Shown here: positions 50,217 to 59,523 of the stretch, one piece after another | Numbering within the stretch: the first letter of the stretch is position 1 | Layout: each line of letters begins with the position of its first letter | Source of the DNA: Enterobacter sp. ENT03 | GTDB taxonomy: Bacteria; Pseudomonadota; Gammaproteobacteria; Enterobacterales; Enterobacteriaceae | Direction of reading: 5' to 3' | Assembly (NCBI RefSeq): GCF_019218745.1 | Contig: NZ_JAHUXA010000001.1 | Coordinates: forward strand, 959,368 to 1,023,367 | DNA length: 64,000 bases | The notes under the pieces: generated by a model | The model's database searches: none | What the model was told of the DNA's origin: nothing | Seen by the model: the letters and a program-made list of their open reading frames with translations, nothing else | Position numbers and translations under genes: made by a program

Positions 50217-51092
50217 TTACTGCGGCCATTTCATCTCGCCTTTCAGCACTTTCGCGCCCAGTTCCAGACTCGCTTCATCCTTCAGATTGGGATACTGCTT
50301 TTTCAGCATCGCCACCAGTTGCGCGGCATCTTTCGCTTTCGGCAGCGCCTTCTCCACCGCAGTAATGTAGTCCTGCGTAAAGGTTACGGACGCGAGCGTC
50401 AGAGGCGCGCCCGGCAGATAATGCCCTGGCACCACCACGTCCGGCTTCAGCGTGCTGATGCCTTCCAGCGTTTGCTGCCATTCGGCGCGTGACTGTGCGG
50501 TCTGGGTGTCCGCCATCCAGACGTGGATATTATTACCCGATACCGGCACGCCGCCGACCACCGCCTTTAGTGCCGGGATCCATACATAAGTGCGATCCGC
50601 CGTCGGCCCTTTCACTTCCACGTGTTGCCCGTCTACGGTGAACGTCTTGTCCGTCAGCGGCTGGGGCACGATCAGCGTTTTTGGCGCATTCTCTTTCAGG
50701 ATCGGTCCCCAGTAGCTCAGCTTGCCGTCTTTTGTGGCTTCAATCGCCTTAATGGTTTCCGGGGTGGCAACGATTTTCGCCTGCGGGAACGCCGCCTTGA
50801 TCACGTCCAGCCCAAAGTAATAATCCGGATCCGAGTGGCTGATATATACCGTGGTCAGGGTTTTGCCCGTCGCTTTGATCTTCTCAACCAGCTGTTCGGC
50901 GTCGTTACGCTGGAACTGGGCGTCGATCAGCACCACTTCATGCGCGCCGCTGATGATCTCCGACGAGACAGGGAAAACACTTTTTTCGCCCGGATTGTAG
51001 ATCTCCATTTTCAGTGGGCTTGCGGCCTGGGCCGCAATGCTTACGGCAGAAAGCGTGACCAGCGTCAGCAGGGTAAATGAGGGTTTAAACAT
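50217..51092 (-). CDS. Periplasmic MBL-fold protein with altered metal motif
   Basis: 291 residues. Sec signal peptide (MFKPSFTLLTLVTLSAVSIA, cut after AQA). The fold follows the MBL pattern of metallohydrolases such as those with HxHxDHYFG, but the zinc motif reads HSDPDYYFG: the second His and the last His are replaced (Asp, Tyr). The C-terminal PGHYLPG keeps its His. It may bind one metal only or be non-catalytic. Divergent from the LysR gene at 51198, which probably regulates it. Confidence 0.85.
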   Translation of the reverse strand: MFKPSFTLLTLVTLSAVSIAAQAASPLKMEIYNPGEKSVFPVSSEIISGAHEVVLIDAQFQRNDAEQLVEKIKATGKTLTTVYISHSDPDYYFGLDVIKAAFPQAKIVATPETIKAIEATKDGKLSYWGPILKENAPKTLIVPQPLTDKTFTVDGQHVEVKGPTADRTYVWIPALKAVVGGVPVSGNNIHVWMADTQTAQSRAEWQQTLEGISTLKPDVVVPGHYLPGAPLTLASVTFTQDYITAVEKALPKAKDAAQLVAMLKKQYPNLKDEASLELGAKVLKGEMKWPQ

Positions 51093-51197
51093 GATGTGTG
51101 TCCTGAGGTGTTCGGATAATGAACGCATAATACGTTGCATAAAGCGCGACAAAAACCGGATACTGAGCAACTATTCATTGCATAAATCGGACGAATT

Positions 51198-52109
51198 ATG
51201 GATCGCCTTATCGCCGCCCGCGTGTTTGTCCCCATCGCCGAGCGCGGCAGTATGATTGCCGCCGCCGGGCAACTGGATATGTCGCGGGCGATGGTCACGC
51301 GCTATCTGGCGCAAATGGAACAGTGGGCGGGCGCGCGGCTGCTGCACCGTACAACGCGGAAACTGAGCCTGACCGACGCCGGGGAACGCACGCTGGCGCT
51401 CTGCCGCCAGATGCTGGCAGTGGCGGAAAATATCGATCTGGTGGCCGACAAACAGGACGATGCGATCCGCGGGTTGCTGCGTATTTCCTGTTCCCAGTCG
51501 TTAGGCCAGACCGTGCTGGCGGAGGCAGTAACGCAGTACCTGCAACGCTATCCGGCCGTGGCGGTGGATCTGCAGATGAACAACCAGGCGGTGAACCTGG
51601 TGGAAGAACGCATCGATCTGGCGCTGCGCATTACCAATGACCTCGATCCTAATCTCATCGCCCGCCCGCTTTCCACCTGCGACTCCGTCGTTTGCGCTAC
51701 GCCCGCCTGGTTAAAAAAGCACGGTACACCGCACCATCCTGACGATCTCGCCCGTCACAATTGTCTGACCTATTCGTGGTTCGGCAAAAGCCTGTGGCAG
51801 TTCGATCATCAGGGGACAAAATCCGCCGTCGCCGTCAGCGGCAATCTGAGCGCCAACGAATCCGTAGTATTGCTGGCCGCCACGCTCCAGGATGCGGGAA
51901 TTTCACTGCAACCTTATTATTCCGTCGCTGCGCTGCTGGAAAAAGGCGAGCTGATCGAGCTGCTGCCGGACTATACGCCGCAGGCAATGGGTATTTACGG
52001 CATCTATTTATCGAGGAAACAGATGCCCCTTACGCTGCGCTCGATGCTCGATTTTCTGGTGGAGTGGTTTGCCACTGATCCGCGCTGGCAACGTATGCTG
52101 CGCCGGTAG
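51198..52109 (+). CDS. LysR-family regulator
   Basis: 303 residues: HTH (GSMIAAAGQLDMSRAMVTRYLAQME) and an effector domain (LRISCSQSLGQTVLAEAVTQYLQRYP). The divergent 105-bp spacing to the MBL-fold gene points to that gene as its target. Convergent with nothing; it ends 260 bp before fdnG. Confidence 0.9.
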   Translation: MDRLIAARVFVPIAERGSMIAAAGQLDMSRAMVTRYLAQMEQWAGARLLHRTTRKLSLTDAGERTLALCRQMLAVAENIDLVADKQDDAIRGLLRISCSQSLGQTVLAEAVTQYLQRYPAVAVDLQMNNQAVNLVEERIDLALRITNDLDPNLIARPLSTCDSVVCATPAWLKKHGTPHHPDDLARHNCLTYSWFGKSLWQFDHQGTKSAVAVSGNLSANESVVLLAATLQDAGISLQPYYSVAALLEKGELIELLPDYTPQAMGIYGIYLSRKQMPLTLRSMLDFLVEWFATDPRWQRMLRR

Positions 52110-52244
52110 CGATAAGGGGCCTCCTGGAAATACGTCTACACCGTCTACCCTGCGCAACCAGCGCGGGACGTGTATTTCGTCGGCGAACCAGGTAAAGTCC
52201 AAAGATACACGCCTCAAAGGGATTATCGCCCCGCCAGCGCCGCC

Positions 52245-52260
52245 TACCCCGTAAGAGGTG
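52245..52260 (+). promoter_or_regulatory. NarL/NarP-type 7-2-7 site upstream of fdnG
   Basis: TACCCCG-TA-AGAGGTG matches the inverted TACYYMT heptamer pair at 12 of 14 positions. In E. coli fdnG is induced by nitrate through phospho-NarL. Confidence 0.65.
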
Positions 52261-52284
52261 AGTTCCCCGCCAATGCATAGCGAA

Positions 52285-52298
52285 TTGATTTCACGCAA
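52285..52298 (+). promoter_or_regulatory. FNR-like site and fdnG promoter
   Basis: TTGATTTCACGCAA resembles TTGAT-N4-ATCAA (left half perfect, right half 3 of 5). A TGTTAT -10 lies at 52317-52322, so the FNR site would sit near -40, the activating position under anaerobiosis. Confidence 0.6.
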
Positions 52299-52370
52299 TA
52301 TCCCTGCTCGTCGCCCTGTTATTTTCGCCGCCGAAAACACGTCATAACAATTCAAAACATTGGGGATATG

Positions 52371-55300
52371 ATGGACGTCAGTCGCAGAAAATTTTTTAAA
52401 ATCTGCGCCGGCGGAATGGCAGGAACGACGGCGGCGATGCTGGGCTTTGCCCCCACCGTTGCCCTTGCGGAAACGCGTAACTATAAACTGCTGCGCGCGA
52501 AAGAAACCCGCAATACCTGTACTTACTGTTCCGTAGGCTGTGGATTATTGATGTACAGCATGGGTGACGGCGCGAAAAACGCCAAATCCAGTATTTTCCA
52601 TATTGAAGGGGATCCGGATCATCCGGTCAGCCGCGGGGCGCTGTGCCCGAAAGGCGCGGGTCTGCTGGATTATATCCACAGCGACAGCCGCCTGCGCTAC
52701 CCGGAATACCGCGCACCAGGCGCTGATAAATGGCAGCGCATCAGCTGGGACGAGGCCTTTACCCGCATCGCCCGCCTGATGAAAGATGACCGCGACGCCA
52801 ACTTTATCGAGAAGAACGAACAGAACGTCACGGTAAACCGCTGGCTCTCTACCGGCATGCTGTGCGCCTCGGCGGCCAGTAATGAAACCGGGATGCTGAC
52901 CCAAAAATTTGCCCGCTCGCTGGGCATGCTGGCAGTCGATAACCAGGCGCGCGTCTGACACGGACCAACGGTAGCAAGTCTTGCTCCAACATTTGGTCGC
53001 GGTGCGATGACCAACCACTGGGTTGATATTAAAAATGCCAACGTGGTGATGGTGATGGGCGGTAACGCCGCTGAAGCCCACCCGGTCGGTTTCCGCTGGG
53101 CGATGGAAGCCAAAAACAACAACGATGCCACGCTGATCGTGGTCGATCCGCGCTTTACCCGCACCGCGTCGGTGGCGGATATTTATGCGCCGATCCGCTC
53201 CGGTACCGACATTACTTTCCTGTCGGGCGTCATCCTGTATCTGATTTCTCACAACAAAATCAACGCCGAATACGTCAAACATTACACCAATGCCAGCCTG
53301 CTGGTGCGGGATGATTTTAGCTTTGATGACGGCCTGTTCAGCGGCTACGACGAGGCGAAACGGCAGTACGACAAAACCAGCTGGAACTATCAGTTCGATG
53401 AGAACGGCTATGCGAAGCGCGACGATACCCTCCAGCACCCCCGCTGCGTGTGGAACCTGCTGAAAGCTCACGTCTCACGCTATACGCCTGACGTGGTGGA
53501 ACATATCTGCGGCACGCCGAAGGCTGATTTCCTGAAAGTGTGTGAAGTGCTGGCCTCCACCAGCGCGGCGGATCGCACCACCACCTTCCTGTATGCGCTC
53601 GGCTGGACGCAGCATACCGTCGGTGCGCAGAACATCCGTACCATGGCGATGATCCAGCTGCTGCTCGGCAATATGGGCATGGCAGGCGGCGGCGTGAACG
53701 CGCTGCGCGGCCACTCCAATATTCAGGGGCTGACGGATCTGGGCCTGCTCTCCACCAGCCTGCCGGGGTATCTGACCCTGCCATCGGAAAAACACACCAC
53801 GCTCGAAAGCTATCTGGCAACCAATACGCCGAAGGCCACGCTGCCAGGACAGGTGAACTACTGGGGCAACTATCCGAAGTTCTTCGTCAGCCTGATGAAA
53901 GCCTTTTATGGCGATGATGCGACCCGGGAAAATAACTGGGGCTTCGACTGGCTGCCGAAGTGGGATCAGTCTTACGACGTGCTGAAGTACTTCGACATGA
54001 TGGATCGCCAGCAGGTCACCGGCTACCTCTGCCAGGGCTTTAACCCGGTCGCCTCCTTCCCGGATAAAAACAAAGTGGTCGCCAGCCTCAGCAAGCTGAA
54101 GTATCTGGTGATCATCGATCCACTGGTCACGGAAACCTCGAACTTCTGGCAGAACCACGGCGAGATGAACGATGTCGATCCGGCCACCATTCAGACCGAA
54201 GTGTTTCGTCTGCCGTCCACCTGCTTTGCCGAAGAAGATGGCTCCATTGCCAACTCCGGACGCTGGTTGCAGTGGCACTGGAAAGGCGCGGACGCACCGG
54301 GGGAAGCGCGAAACGACGGCGAGATCCTCGCAGGTCTGTATCACCGGCTGCGCGAGATGTACCGCGCCGAAGGCGGTAAAGGCGCGGAGCCGCTGCTGAA
54401 AATGGGCTGGGATTACGCGCAGCCGGATCACCCGGAATCGGACGAAGTGGCCAGGGAGAACAACGGCTACGCGCTGGAGGATCTGTACGACGCCAACGGC
54501 AATCTGCTGGCGAAAAAAGGTCAGTTGCTGGACTCCTTTGCGCTGCTGCGTGACGACGGCACCACCGCCTCCGCCTGCTGGATCTACGCCGGGAGCTGGA
54601 CAGCGAAAGGCAACCAGATGGCGAACCGCGATAACAGCGATCCGTCCGGGCTGGGTAACACGCTGGGCTGGGCCTGGGCCTGGCCAATGAACCGCCGCAT
54701 CATTTACAACCGCGCCTCCGCCGATCCGCAGGGTAAACCCTGGGACGCGAAGCGCATGTTGATCAAATGGAACGGTACAAAATGGGTCGGCAACGATATT
54801 CCTGACTACAACACCGCGCCACCGGGCAGCGGCGTTGGGCCGTTTATCATGCAGCCGGAAGGACTGGGCCGCCTGTTCGCCATCGATAAAATGGCGGAAG
54901 GGCCGTTCCCGGAACACTACGAGCCGTTTGAAACGCCGCTCGGCACCAACCCGCTGCACCCGAACGTGGTGTCGAATCCGGCTGCGCGCCTGTACGCCGC
55001 GGATGCCCGACGCATCGGCAAACGCGATGCCTTCCCGTATGTCGGTACTACCTACCGTCTGACGGAGCACTTCCACACCTGGACCAAGCATTCGCGGTTG
55101 AACGCGATTGTGCAGCCGGAGCAGTTCGTGGAGATCAGCGAGCGGCTGGCGAAAGCAAAAGGCATTGCTAATGGCGATCGTGTGAAGGTCAGCAGCATGC
55201 GCGGCTTTATACGCGCCGTTGCGGTGGTGACGCCACGTGTACGCACGCTGTATGCGGGCGGCCAGGAGGTGGAAACCATCGGTATTCCGCTGCACTGGGG

Positions 55301-55418
55301 CTTTGAAGGCACGGCGCGTAAGGGGTATCTCGCCAATACCCTGACGGCGTCCGTTGGCGACGCCAACTCGCAAACGCCGGAGTACAAGGCGTTTCTGGTC
55401 AACATTGAGAAGGCGTAA
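52371..55418 (+). CDS. fdnG: Formate dehydrogenase N alpha subunit (selenoprotein) FdnG
   Basis: 1015 residues, as in E. coli, with selenocysteine 196 encoded by the in-frame TGA at 52956-52958 ([18 protein letters not shown]). It oxidises formate with a bis-MGD molybdenum cofactor in the periplasm during nitrate respiration. A Tat signal (SRRKFFK) precedes a [4Fe-4S] cluster motif CTYCSVGCG. The sequence follows FdnG rather than FdoG ([30 protein letters not shown]). Usually mis-annotated as two genes split at the TGA. Start at the second of two tandem ATGs. Confidence 0.97.
52959..53000 (+). promoter_or_regulatory. Bacterial SECIS element in fdnG
   Basis: Directly after the TGA: a hairpin built on GGTAGCAAGTCTTGCTCC (52980-52998 region), with the apical loop GTC. 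It lies in the position where SelB bound to the loop delivers tRNA-Sec. Confidence 0.85.
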
Positions 55419-55429
55419 GGAGCGACATT

Positions 55430-56314
55430 ATGTCCATGCAATCTCAGGATATTATCCGCCGTTCAGCGACGAACGGCATGACGCCGCCGCCTCACGCCCG
55501 CGACGATAAAGAAGAAGTCGCGAAGCTGATTGATGTGTCGAGCTGTATTGGCTGCAAAGCGTGCCAGGTGGCCTGTTCGGAGTGGAACGACATCCGCGAC
55601 GAGGTGGGTCATTGCGTCGGGGTGTACGACAACCCCGCCGATCTGAGCGCCAAATCCTGGACACTGATGCGCTTTAGCGAGACGTCGCAGAACGGCAAGC
55701 TGGAGTGGCTGATCCGCAAGGATGGCTGTATGCACTGTACCGATCCGGGCTGCCTGAAGGCCTGCCCGTCGGCCGGTGCGATCATTCAGTACGCCAATGG
55801 GATCGTCGATTTTCAGTCGGAACACTGTATTGGCTGTGGCTACTGCATTGCCGGTTGCCCGTTCAACATTCCGCGTCTGAACAAAGACGATAACCGCGTC
55901 TATAAATGCACGCTGTGCGTTGACCGGGTGAGCGTGGGCCAGGAGCCGGCCTGCGTGAAAACCTGCCCGACAGGTGCCATTCATTTCGGCACCAAAAAGG
56001 CGATGCTGGACGTGGCGGACGAACGCGTGGCGAAGCTGCAAAAACGCGGCTATCCGCACGCCGGCGTTTACAACCCGCAGGGTGTGGGCGGTACGCATGT
56101 GATGTACGTGCTGCATCACGCCGATCAGCCCGAGCTGTATCACAATCTGCCGAAAGATCCGCACATCGACACGCCGATTTCCCTGTGGAAAGGGCTGCTG
56201 AAACCGTTATCGGCGGCAGGTTTTATCGCCACCTTCGCCGGGCTGATTTTCCATTATGTGGGTGTCGGGCCGAACGAAGAGGTGGATGAAGACGAGGAAA
56301 AACATCATGATTAA
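55430..56314 (+). CDS. fdnH: Formate dehydrogenase N iron-sulfur subunit FdnH
   Basis: 294 residues (E. coli 294). Four [4Fe-4S] clusters are ligated by ferredoxin-like motifs ([47 protein letters not shown]...CVKTCP). They pass electrons from FdnG to the membrane cytochrome. One C-terminal transmembrane helix ([14 protein letters not shown]) anchors it. 12 bp after fdnG; overlaps fdnI by 8 bp. Confidence 0.98.
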   Translation: MSMQSQDIIRRSATNGMTPPPHARDDKEEVAKLIDVSSCIGCKACQVACSEWNDIRDEVGHCVGVYDNPADLSAKSWTLMRFSETSQNGKLEWLIRKDGCMHCTDPGCLKACPSAGAIIQYANGIVDFQSEHCIGCGYCIAGCPFNIPRLNKDDNRVYKCTLCVDRVSVGQEPACVKTCPTGAIHFGTKKAMLDVADERVAKLQKRGYPHAGVYNPQGVGGTHVMYVLHHADQPELYHNLPKDPHIDTPISLWKGLLKPLSAAGFIATFAGLIFHYVGVGPNEEVDEDEEKHHD

Positions 56315-56963
56315 GCAGAGCAAGATGATCGTCAGGACGAAATTCATCGACCGCGCCTGTCACTGGACGGTAGTAATTTGCTTCTTCCTGGTGGCACTTT
56401 CCGGCATCGCGCTGTTCTTCCCGACGCTACAATGGCTGACGGAAACTTTCGGTACGCCGCAGATGGGCCGTATTCTGCACCCCTGGTTTGGGGTGCTGAT
56501 CTTCTTCGCGCTGATGTTTATGTTCGTGCGTTTTGTGCATCACAATATTCCGGACAAACACGATATTCCGTGGGTGAAAGGTATTGTCGAGGTGCTGAAA
56601 GGCAACGAGCATAAAGTGGCGCGGGTCGGCAAATATAACGCCGGACAAAAGATGATGTTCTGGACCATTATGAGCATGATTTTTGTGCTGCTGGTGACCG
56701 GGGTTATTATCTGGCGTCCGTGGTTCGCGGATTATTTCCCGATCAAAATGGTGCGTTACAGTCTGCTTATTCACGCCACCACGGCGATTATTTTGATCCA
56801 TGCCATTCTCATTCATATGTATATGGCGTTCTGGGTCAAAGGGTCCATCAAAGGCATGATTGTCGGTAAAGTCAGCCGCCGCTGGGCGCAGAAGCATCAC
56901 CCACGCTGGTATCGTGATGTCGAAGCGTTAGAAGCAAAAAAAGAGAGCACCGAAGGGCTATAA
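56307..56963 (+). CDS. fdnI: Formate dehydrogenase N cytochrome b556 subunit FdnI
   Basis: 218 residues, four helices, with heme-ligand histidines in [26 protein letters not shown] and [10 protein letters not shown]. It reduces menaquinone on the cytoplasmic side, making the formate-nitrate loop proton-motive. Start [12 protein letters not shown] at 56307. Confidence 0.98.
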   Translation: MIKQSKMIVRTKFIDRACHWTVVICFFLVALSGIALFFPTLQWLTETFGTPQMGRILHPWFGVLIFFALMFMFVRFVHHNIPDKHDIPWVKGIVEVLKGNEHKVARVGKYNAGQKMMFWTIMSMIFVLLVTGVIIWRPWFADYFPIKMVRYSLLIHATTAIILIHAILIHMYMAFWVKGSIKGMIVGKVSRRWAQKHHPRWYRDVEALEAKKESTEGL

Positions 56964-56979
56964 GTCGGGCTTTTCAACA

Positions 56980-57010
56980 AACCGTCAGGGGCAACGCTGG
57001 CGGTTTTTTT
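56980..57010 (+). terminator. Terminator of fdnGHI
   Basis: AACCGTCAG-GGGCAACG-CTGGCGGTTTTTTT, 17 bp after the fdnI stop. Confidence 0.85.
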
Positions 57011-57119
57011 GTCGGTAAAAATGCCTTTCGGTAAGCGGCGGATATTTCTGGTAGTAATAAACGATCATCCTGTCTGGTATATTTTTGCTTTCCGGCATAA
57101 CTATTTTCACAGGATGAAC

Positions 57120-57275
57120 ATGAACACTTTCAGCATTATTGCCATTCCCTTCTTTGCCGTTGCCATTGCTATGCTCGTGCTGGCGGCGACCCGTAAAAAT
57201 CAGACATTTTTGATCGTCGGCGGCGTATTTATGGTTTCAGGCGTGGTAAATGCGGTGCTGGGGATGTCGTTGTAG
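57120..57275 (+). CDS. Small membrane protein, 51 residues
   Basis: Two hydrophobic segments (AIPFFAVAIAMLVLAAT and FLIVGGVFMVSGVVNAVLG) with a short basic loop RKNQ. No family recognised. AGGA lies 5 bases before the ATG at 57120; an ATG at 57114 is also possible. It sits between the fdn terminator and the tRNA remnant, so it belongs to the chromosomal side of the attachment site. Confidence 0.65.
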   Translation: MNTFSIIAIPFFAVAIAMLVLAATRKNQTFLIVGGVFMVSGVVNAVLGMSL

Positions 57276-57295
57276 GAAGTGAGCTGAAACAGAAA

Positions 57296-57340
57296 TGGTA
57301 CGCCCTACAGGGCTCGAACCTGTGACCTACGGCTTAGAAG
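57296..57340 (-). tRNA. 3' fragment of tRNA-Arg(TCT), prophage attachment site
   Basis: 45 bases covering tRNA positions 32-76: anticodon loop CTTCTAA (TCT), anticodon 3' stem GCCGT, T-arm ACAGG-TTCGAGC-CCTGT, acceptor AGGGCGT, A and CCA. The 5' half is absent: upstream bases on that strand (GTTCTAGGAA) do not pair with GCCGT. This is the leftover host 3' end after phage integration; an intact copy is expected at the other end of the island, beyond the window. Confidence 0.88.
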
Positions 57341-57412
57341 TTCCTAGAACTACCTAGTCTTACAACAACTTACCGCGTCATCACTGCGCTCACACGTCCC
57401 ATGATGCGAAAA

Positions 57413-57450
57413 CATGCAAAGCCATGCAAACCAGTGCAAAGCTTTGCATG
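57413..57450. repeat. Helically phased 8-bp repeats near the attachment site
   Basis: CATGCAAA at 57413, CATGCAAA at 57423, AGTGCAAA at 57433 and the inverted TTTGCATG at 57443, each exactly 10 bp apart. This is the layout of arm-type integrase or excisionase binding sites; 73 bp inside the island from the tRNA fragment. Confidence 0.65.
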
Positions 57451-57463
57451 TCTCAATTCTGTC

Positions 57464-57791
57464 TCACATCACCGGGCAGTCATCATCCAGTCCGTTCCGC
57501 GTGTCGGTAATGAAATGGGTGACGACCCCGATCACCTGAAGCTCATCCAGACAATCTCCCTCTATCGCATCACCGTCATGCGTGATGAACGCCTGTCCGA
57601 GATCTTCCCGAAATAGCTACGACCGTCCAGAATGGCAAGGAGTATGTCGCCCTGCCGCACAGTCAATCCCCTGTCGACAACAGCAACACCCTCTGACGTC
57701 TGAATAACCAGGCTGTTTGAGGTCAGTCCGCAATACTGTCGGCTGTTACGGTAGCCTGCACGTAATCAGCTGCCGGTGAAGGAAAGCTCAT
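57464..57791 (-). pseudogene. UmuD-like (S24 peptidase) pseudogene
   Basis: Starts MSFPSPAADYVQ, which matches the UmuD cleavage-proximal region FPSPAADYV, then stops after 22 codons. Shifted frames carry LVIQTSEGVAVVDRGLTVRQ, GDILLAILDGRSYFGKIS and, at the end, DELQVIGVVTHFITDTR, which follow the UmuD order. Frameshifts and stops disable it, and the catalytic Ser region is not recoverable. Same strand as, and 16 bp after, the LexA-controlled gene, so once an SOS operon. Confidence 0.75.
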
Positions 57792-57806
57792 GTCACAGCC
57801 CTCCGT

Positions 57807-58031
57807 TCAGGTTGACTGGAACCAGAGTTTATCCTCACCCTCTTCCGTCGATGCGTCGCGGAAGGTCCTTACGTTCATCTTGACCCAACGGTTCGCCTCA
57901 TCGAGTGACAGGTTGTGATTCAGCGCGGCAAGGTTGCGCACAAACTCACTGGTCCGGACGACCTTGCGGCCTGACGGCTCGCGGGTGATCGACTGGTTGA
58001 ATGCTGTGATTTTATCGTCGTAACGCGGCAT
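57807..58031 (-). CDS. LexA-controlled prophage protein, 74 residues
   Basis: Opens MPRYDDKITAFNQSITREPS, ends EGEDKLWFQST. Family not recognised; charged, cytoplasmic. GGAGG ribosome site 8 bases before the ATG at 58031. A LexA box lies 24 bp upstream and a UmuD-like remnant downstream, so it should be switched on by DNA damage. The longer frame to 58139 crosses the LexA box and is not coding. Confidence 0.75.
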   Translation of the reverse strand: MPRYDDKITAFNQSITREPSGRKVVRTSEFVRNLAALNHNLSLDEANRWVKMNVRTFRDASTEEGEDKLWFQST

Positions 58032-58054
58032 GACTTCCCTCCTTAAAACCAGCA

Positions 58055-58070
58055 CTGTACATGCATACAG
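58055..58070 (-). promoter_or_regulatory. LexA (SOS) box
   Basis: CTGTACATGCATACAG, a fit to CTGT-N8-ACAG with the alternating AT-rich centre, just upstream of the small gene. Confidence 0.85.
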
Positions 58071-58165
58071 TGTTGCCAGGAGTGTTTTTGCGATCAAGTC
58101 GGTATTTGTAAATCTCACCTGTTGCAGGCTTTTAACCAAAATTTATGGAGCTAAATGGGTAATGA

Positions 58166-59188
58166 CTATATTATGTAATTTGCGAATTTTATTTTTCTTA
58201 TAATAACCACTATTACATATGAAATAGTCAATATTAATAATGCATTTGCTATCGGGCCCATCACTGATACCTGCTCAAAAATTAAATTATTGCGTTTTAA
58301 CACCATAAAAACCATCCAATGCACAAGATAAATACCAAAAGAATTCATTCCAATGCTATATATTAACTCCTTGACAGGCGTGTAAACAACATCAAAGTTA
58401 ATGCTCATAAAAATATTAAACAAAACATATGACGATATGAATACTAAAGGGGTAGTGTATTGATAGTAAAACTCATTTGGAACACCAGTTTTAAGTGAGA
58501 CAAATATATTTAACGCCGCATTAATAAATACAATGACCATGAAAATAACGGTATACCGTATAACATTTACCTTTCGGTAGATGTAGGGGAAAGCTAATGC
58601 ATAAGCGATATATGCAGGAAACGTAAGTTCAAACTGGTTGAGGCCATTGAGATAAGAAAAATTACCGACAAAAGTATTTAGAAAGTAAACTAAAGATGGC
58701 AAAGCTATTGAGAAAAAGAATATAAGCACTGGTAGGTACTTAAAGTCTCGCACCGAATTATTTTCAAATATCTTTTTTACCGCAGGCAAAACAAAAACAA
58801 AACCTAGGAAAGCTGGTAAAAACCACAAATGAACTGATGTATATTTTGTAAAAGTAAGCTTTATAAAACTGATAAAGTCAGTTCCACCATTGAAAATAAA
58901 ATACAATGCTGACCAAAAAACATAAGGAATGCCAATCCTTTTTACTTTTGATAAGAAGCCAATATTTGTCGATAGCGAGTTAAAAGCTATATATGTGGCA
59001 ATTATAAAAAAAATTGGCACGCAAAACCTTGAGAAAGTGTAATAAACGTTACTAACGAGCCATAAAGGAGTGTAATCATTCATAACTTCCTTGCTATGGA
59101 ATACAGGCACTGCCATATGTATTAAGATAACAGAAAAGACAGCCATTGATCTTAATGTCTCAATATTTACATTCCTTTTAGCATGCAT
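58166..59188 (-). CDS. Acyltransferase family 3 (surface sugar O-acyltransferase)
   Basis: 340 residues, about ten hydrophobic segments. The family start RNVNIETLRSMAVFSVILIHMAV carries the conserved His, and R/WFLPAFLGFVF and SFGIYLVHW follow. Relatives (OafA, WecH, phage-encoded O-acetylases) add acetyl groups to O-antigen or peptidoglycan. No SGNH domain is fused. Clearly AT-richer than the chromosome core. Next to the gtr cassette, so O-antigen is the likely target. Confidence 0.88.
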   Translation of the reverse strand: MHAKRNVNIETLRSMAVFSVILIHMAVPVFHSKEVMNDYTPLWLVSNVYYTFSRFCVPIFFIIATYIAFNSLSTNIGFLSKVKRIGIPYVFWSALYFIFNGGTDFISFIKLTFTKYTSVHLWFLPAFLGFVFVLPAVKKIFENNSVRDFKYLPVLIFFFSIALPSLVYFLNTFVGNFSYLNGLNQFELTFPAYIAYALAFPYIYRKVNVIRYTVIFMVIVFINAALNIFVSLKTGVPNEFYYQYTTPLVFISSYVLFNIFMSINFDVVYTPVKELIYSIGMNSFGIYLVHWMVFMVLKRNNLIFEQVSVMGPIANALLILTISYVIVVIIRKIKFANYII

Positions 59189-59523
59189 TTCTTCCCACCA
59201 CCGAGTATAATTAGATAATTTAGCAATTCAGTAACGTAAATGTTTTTGCAAAAAAAAACAACATTTGTTGCGCTTAACTACTGCAGATTTCATCTAACTA
59301 TTACGTAGATAAACATCCTATGCGTTCTTGAGTGATTGCGTTTTTGTGTTTGATTCTTAAACATGCAAATCGCCTAGTAGGTGAACGCAAGTCCCCTCCC
59401 CTAAGAAAAGGTTGCGTCAGTACAAAAAATCAGCGATATGCTCACTATCTTCATACTAAAGTGATGATCGGCACAAGGAGGTCGGGTACACTTGGTCTAT
59501 CTCCAACAACATTGATTAGTATA
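59189..59523 (+). other. gtr leader region
   Basis: 335 bp between the acyltransferase and gtrA, no gene. It carries one GATC (59466) and one further copy of CATGCAAA (59363). The multiple GATC sites used for Dam/OxyR phase variation in Salmonella gtr operons are not seen. Promoters for both flanking genes must lie here. Confidence 0.5.

Noticed and set aside
53475..55373. A 632-codon minus-strand frame opposite fdnG
   Set aside because: Mirror frame of a GC-rich, strongly conserved gene; the sense strand encodes FdnG with matching sequence throughout.
57296..57340. A complete functional tRNA-Arg gene
   Set aside because: Only positions 32-76 are present; the bases that should form the 5' anticodon stem and D-arm are unrelated.
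57413..57450. CRISPR-like or replication iteron array
   Set aside because: Repeats are only 8 bp with 2-bp gaps and there are four; no leader, cas or rep gene is near. Arm sites for an integrase fit better.
59189..59523. Dam/OxyR phase-variation switch upstream of gtrA, as in Salmonella gtr operons
   Set aside because: Only one GATC is present in the leader; the known switch needs several GATC pairs around OxyR sites.
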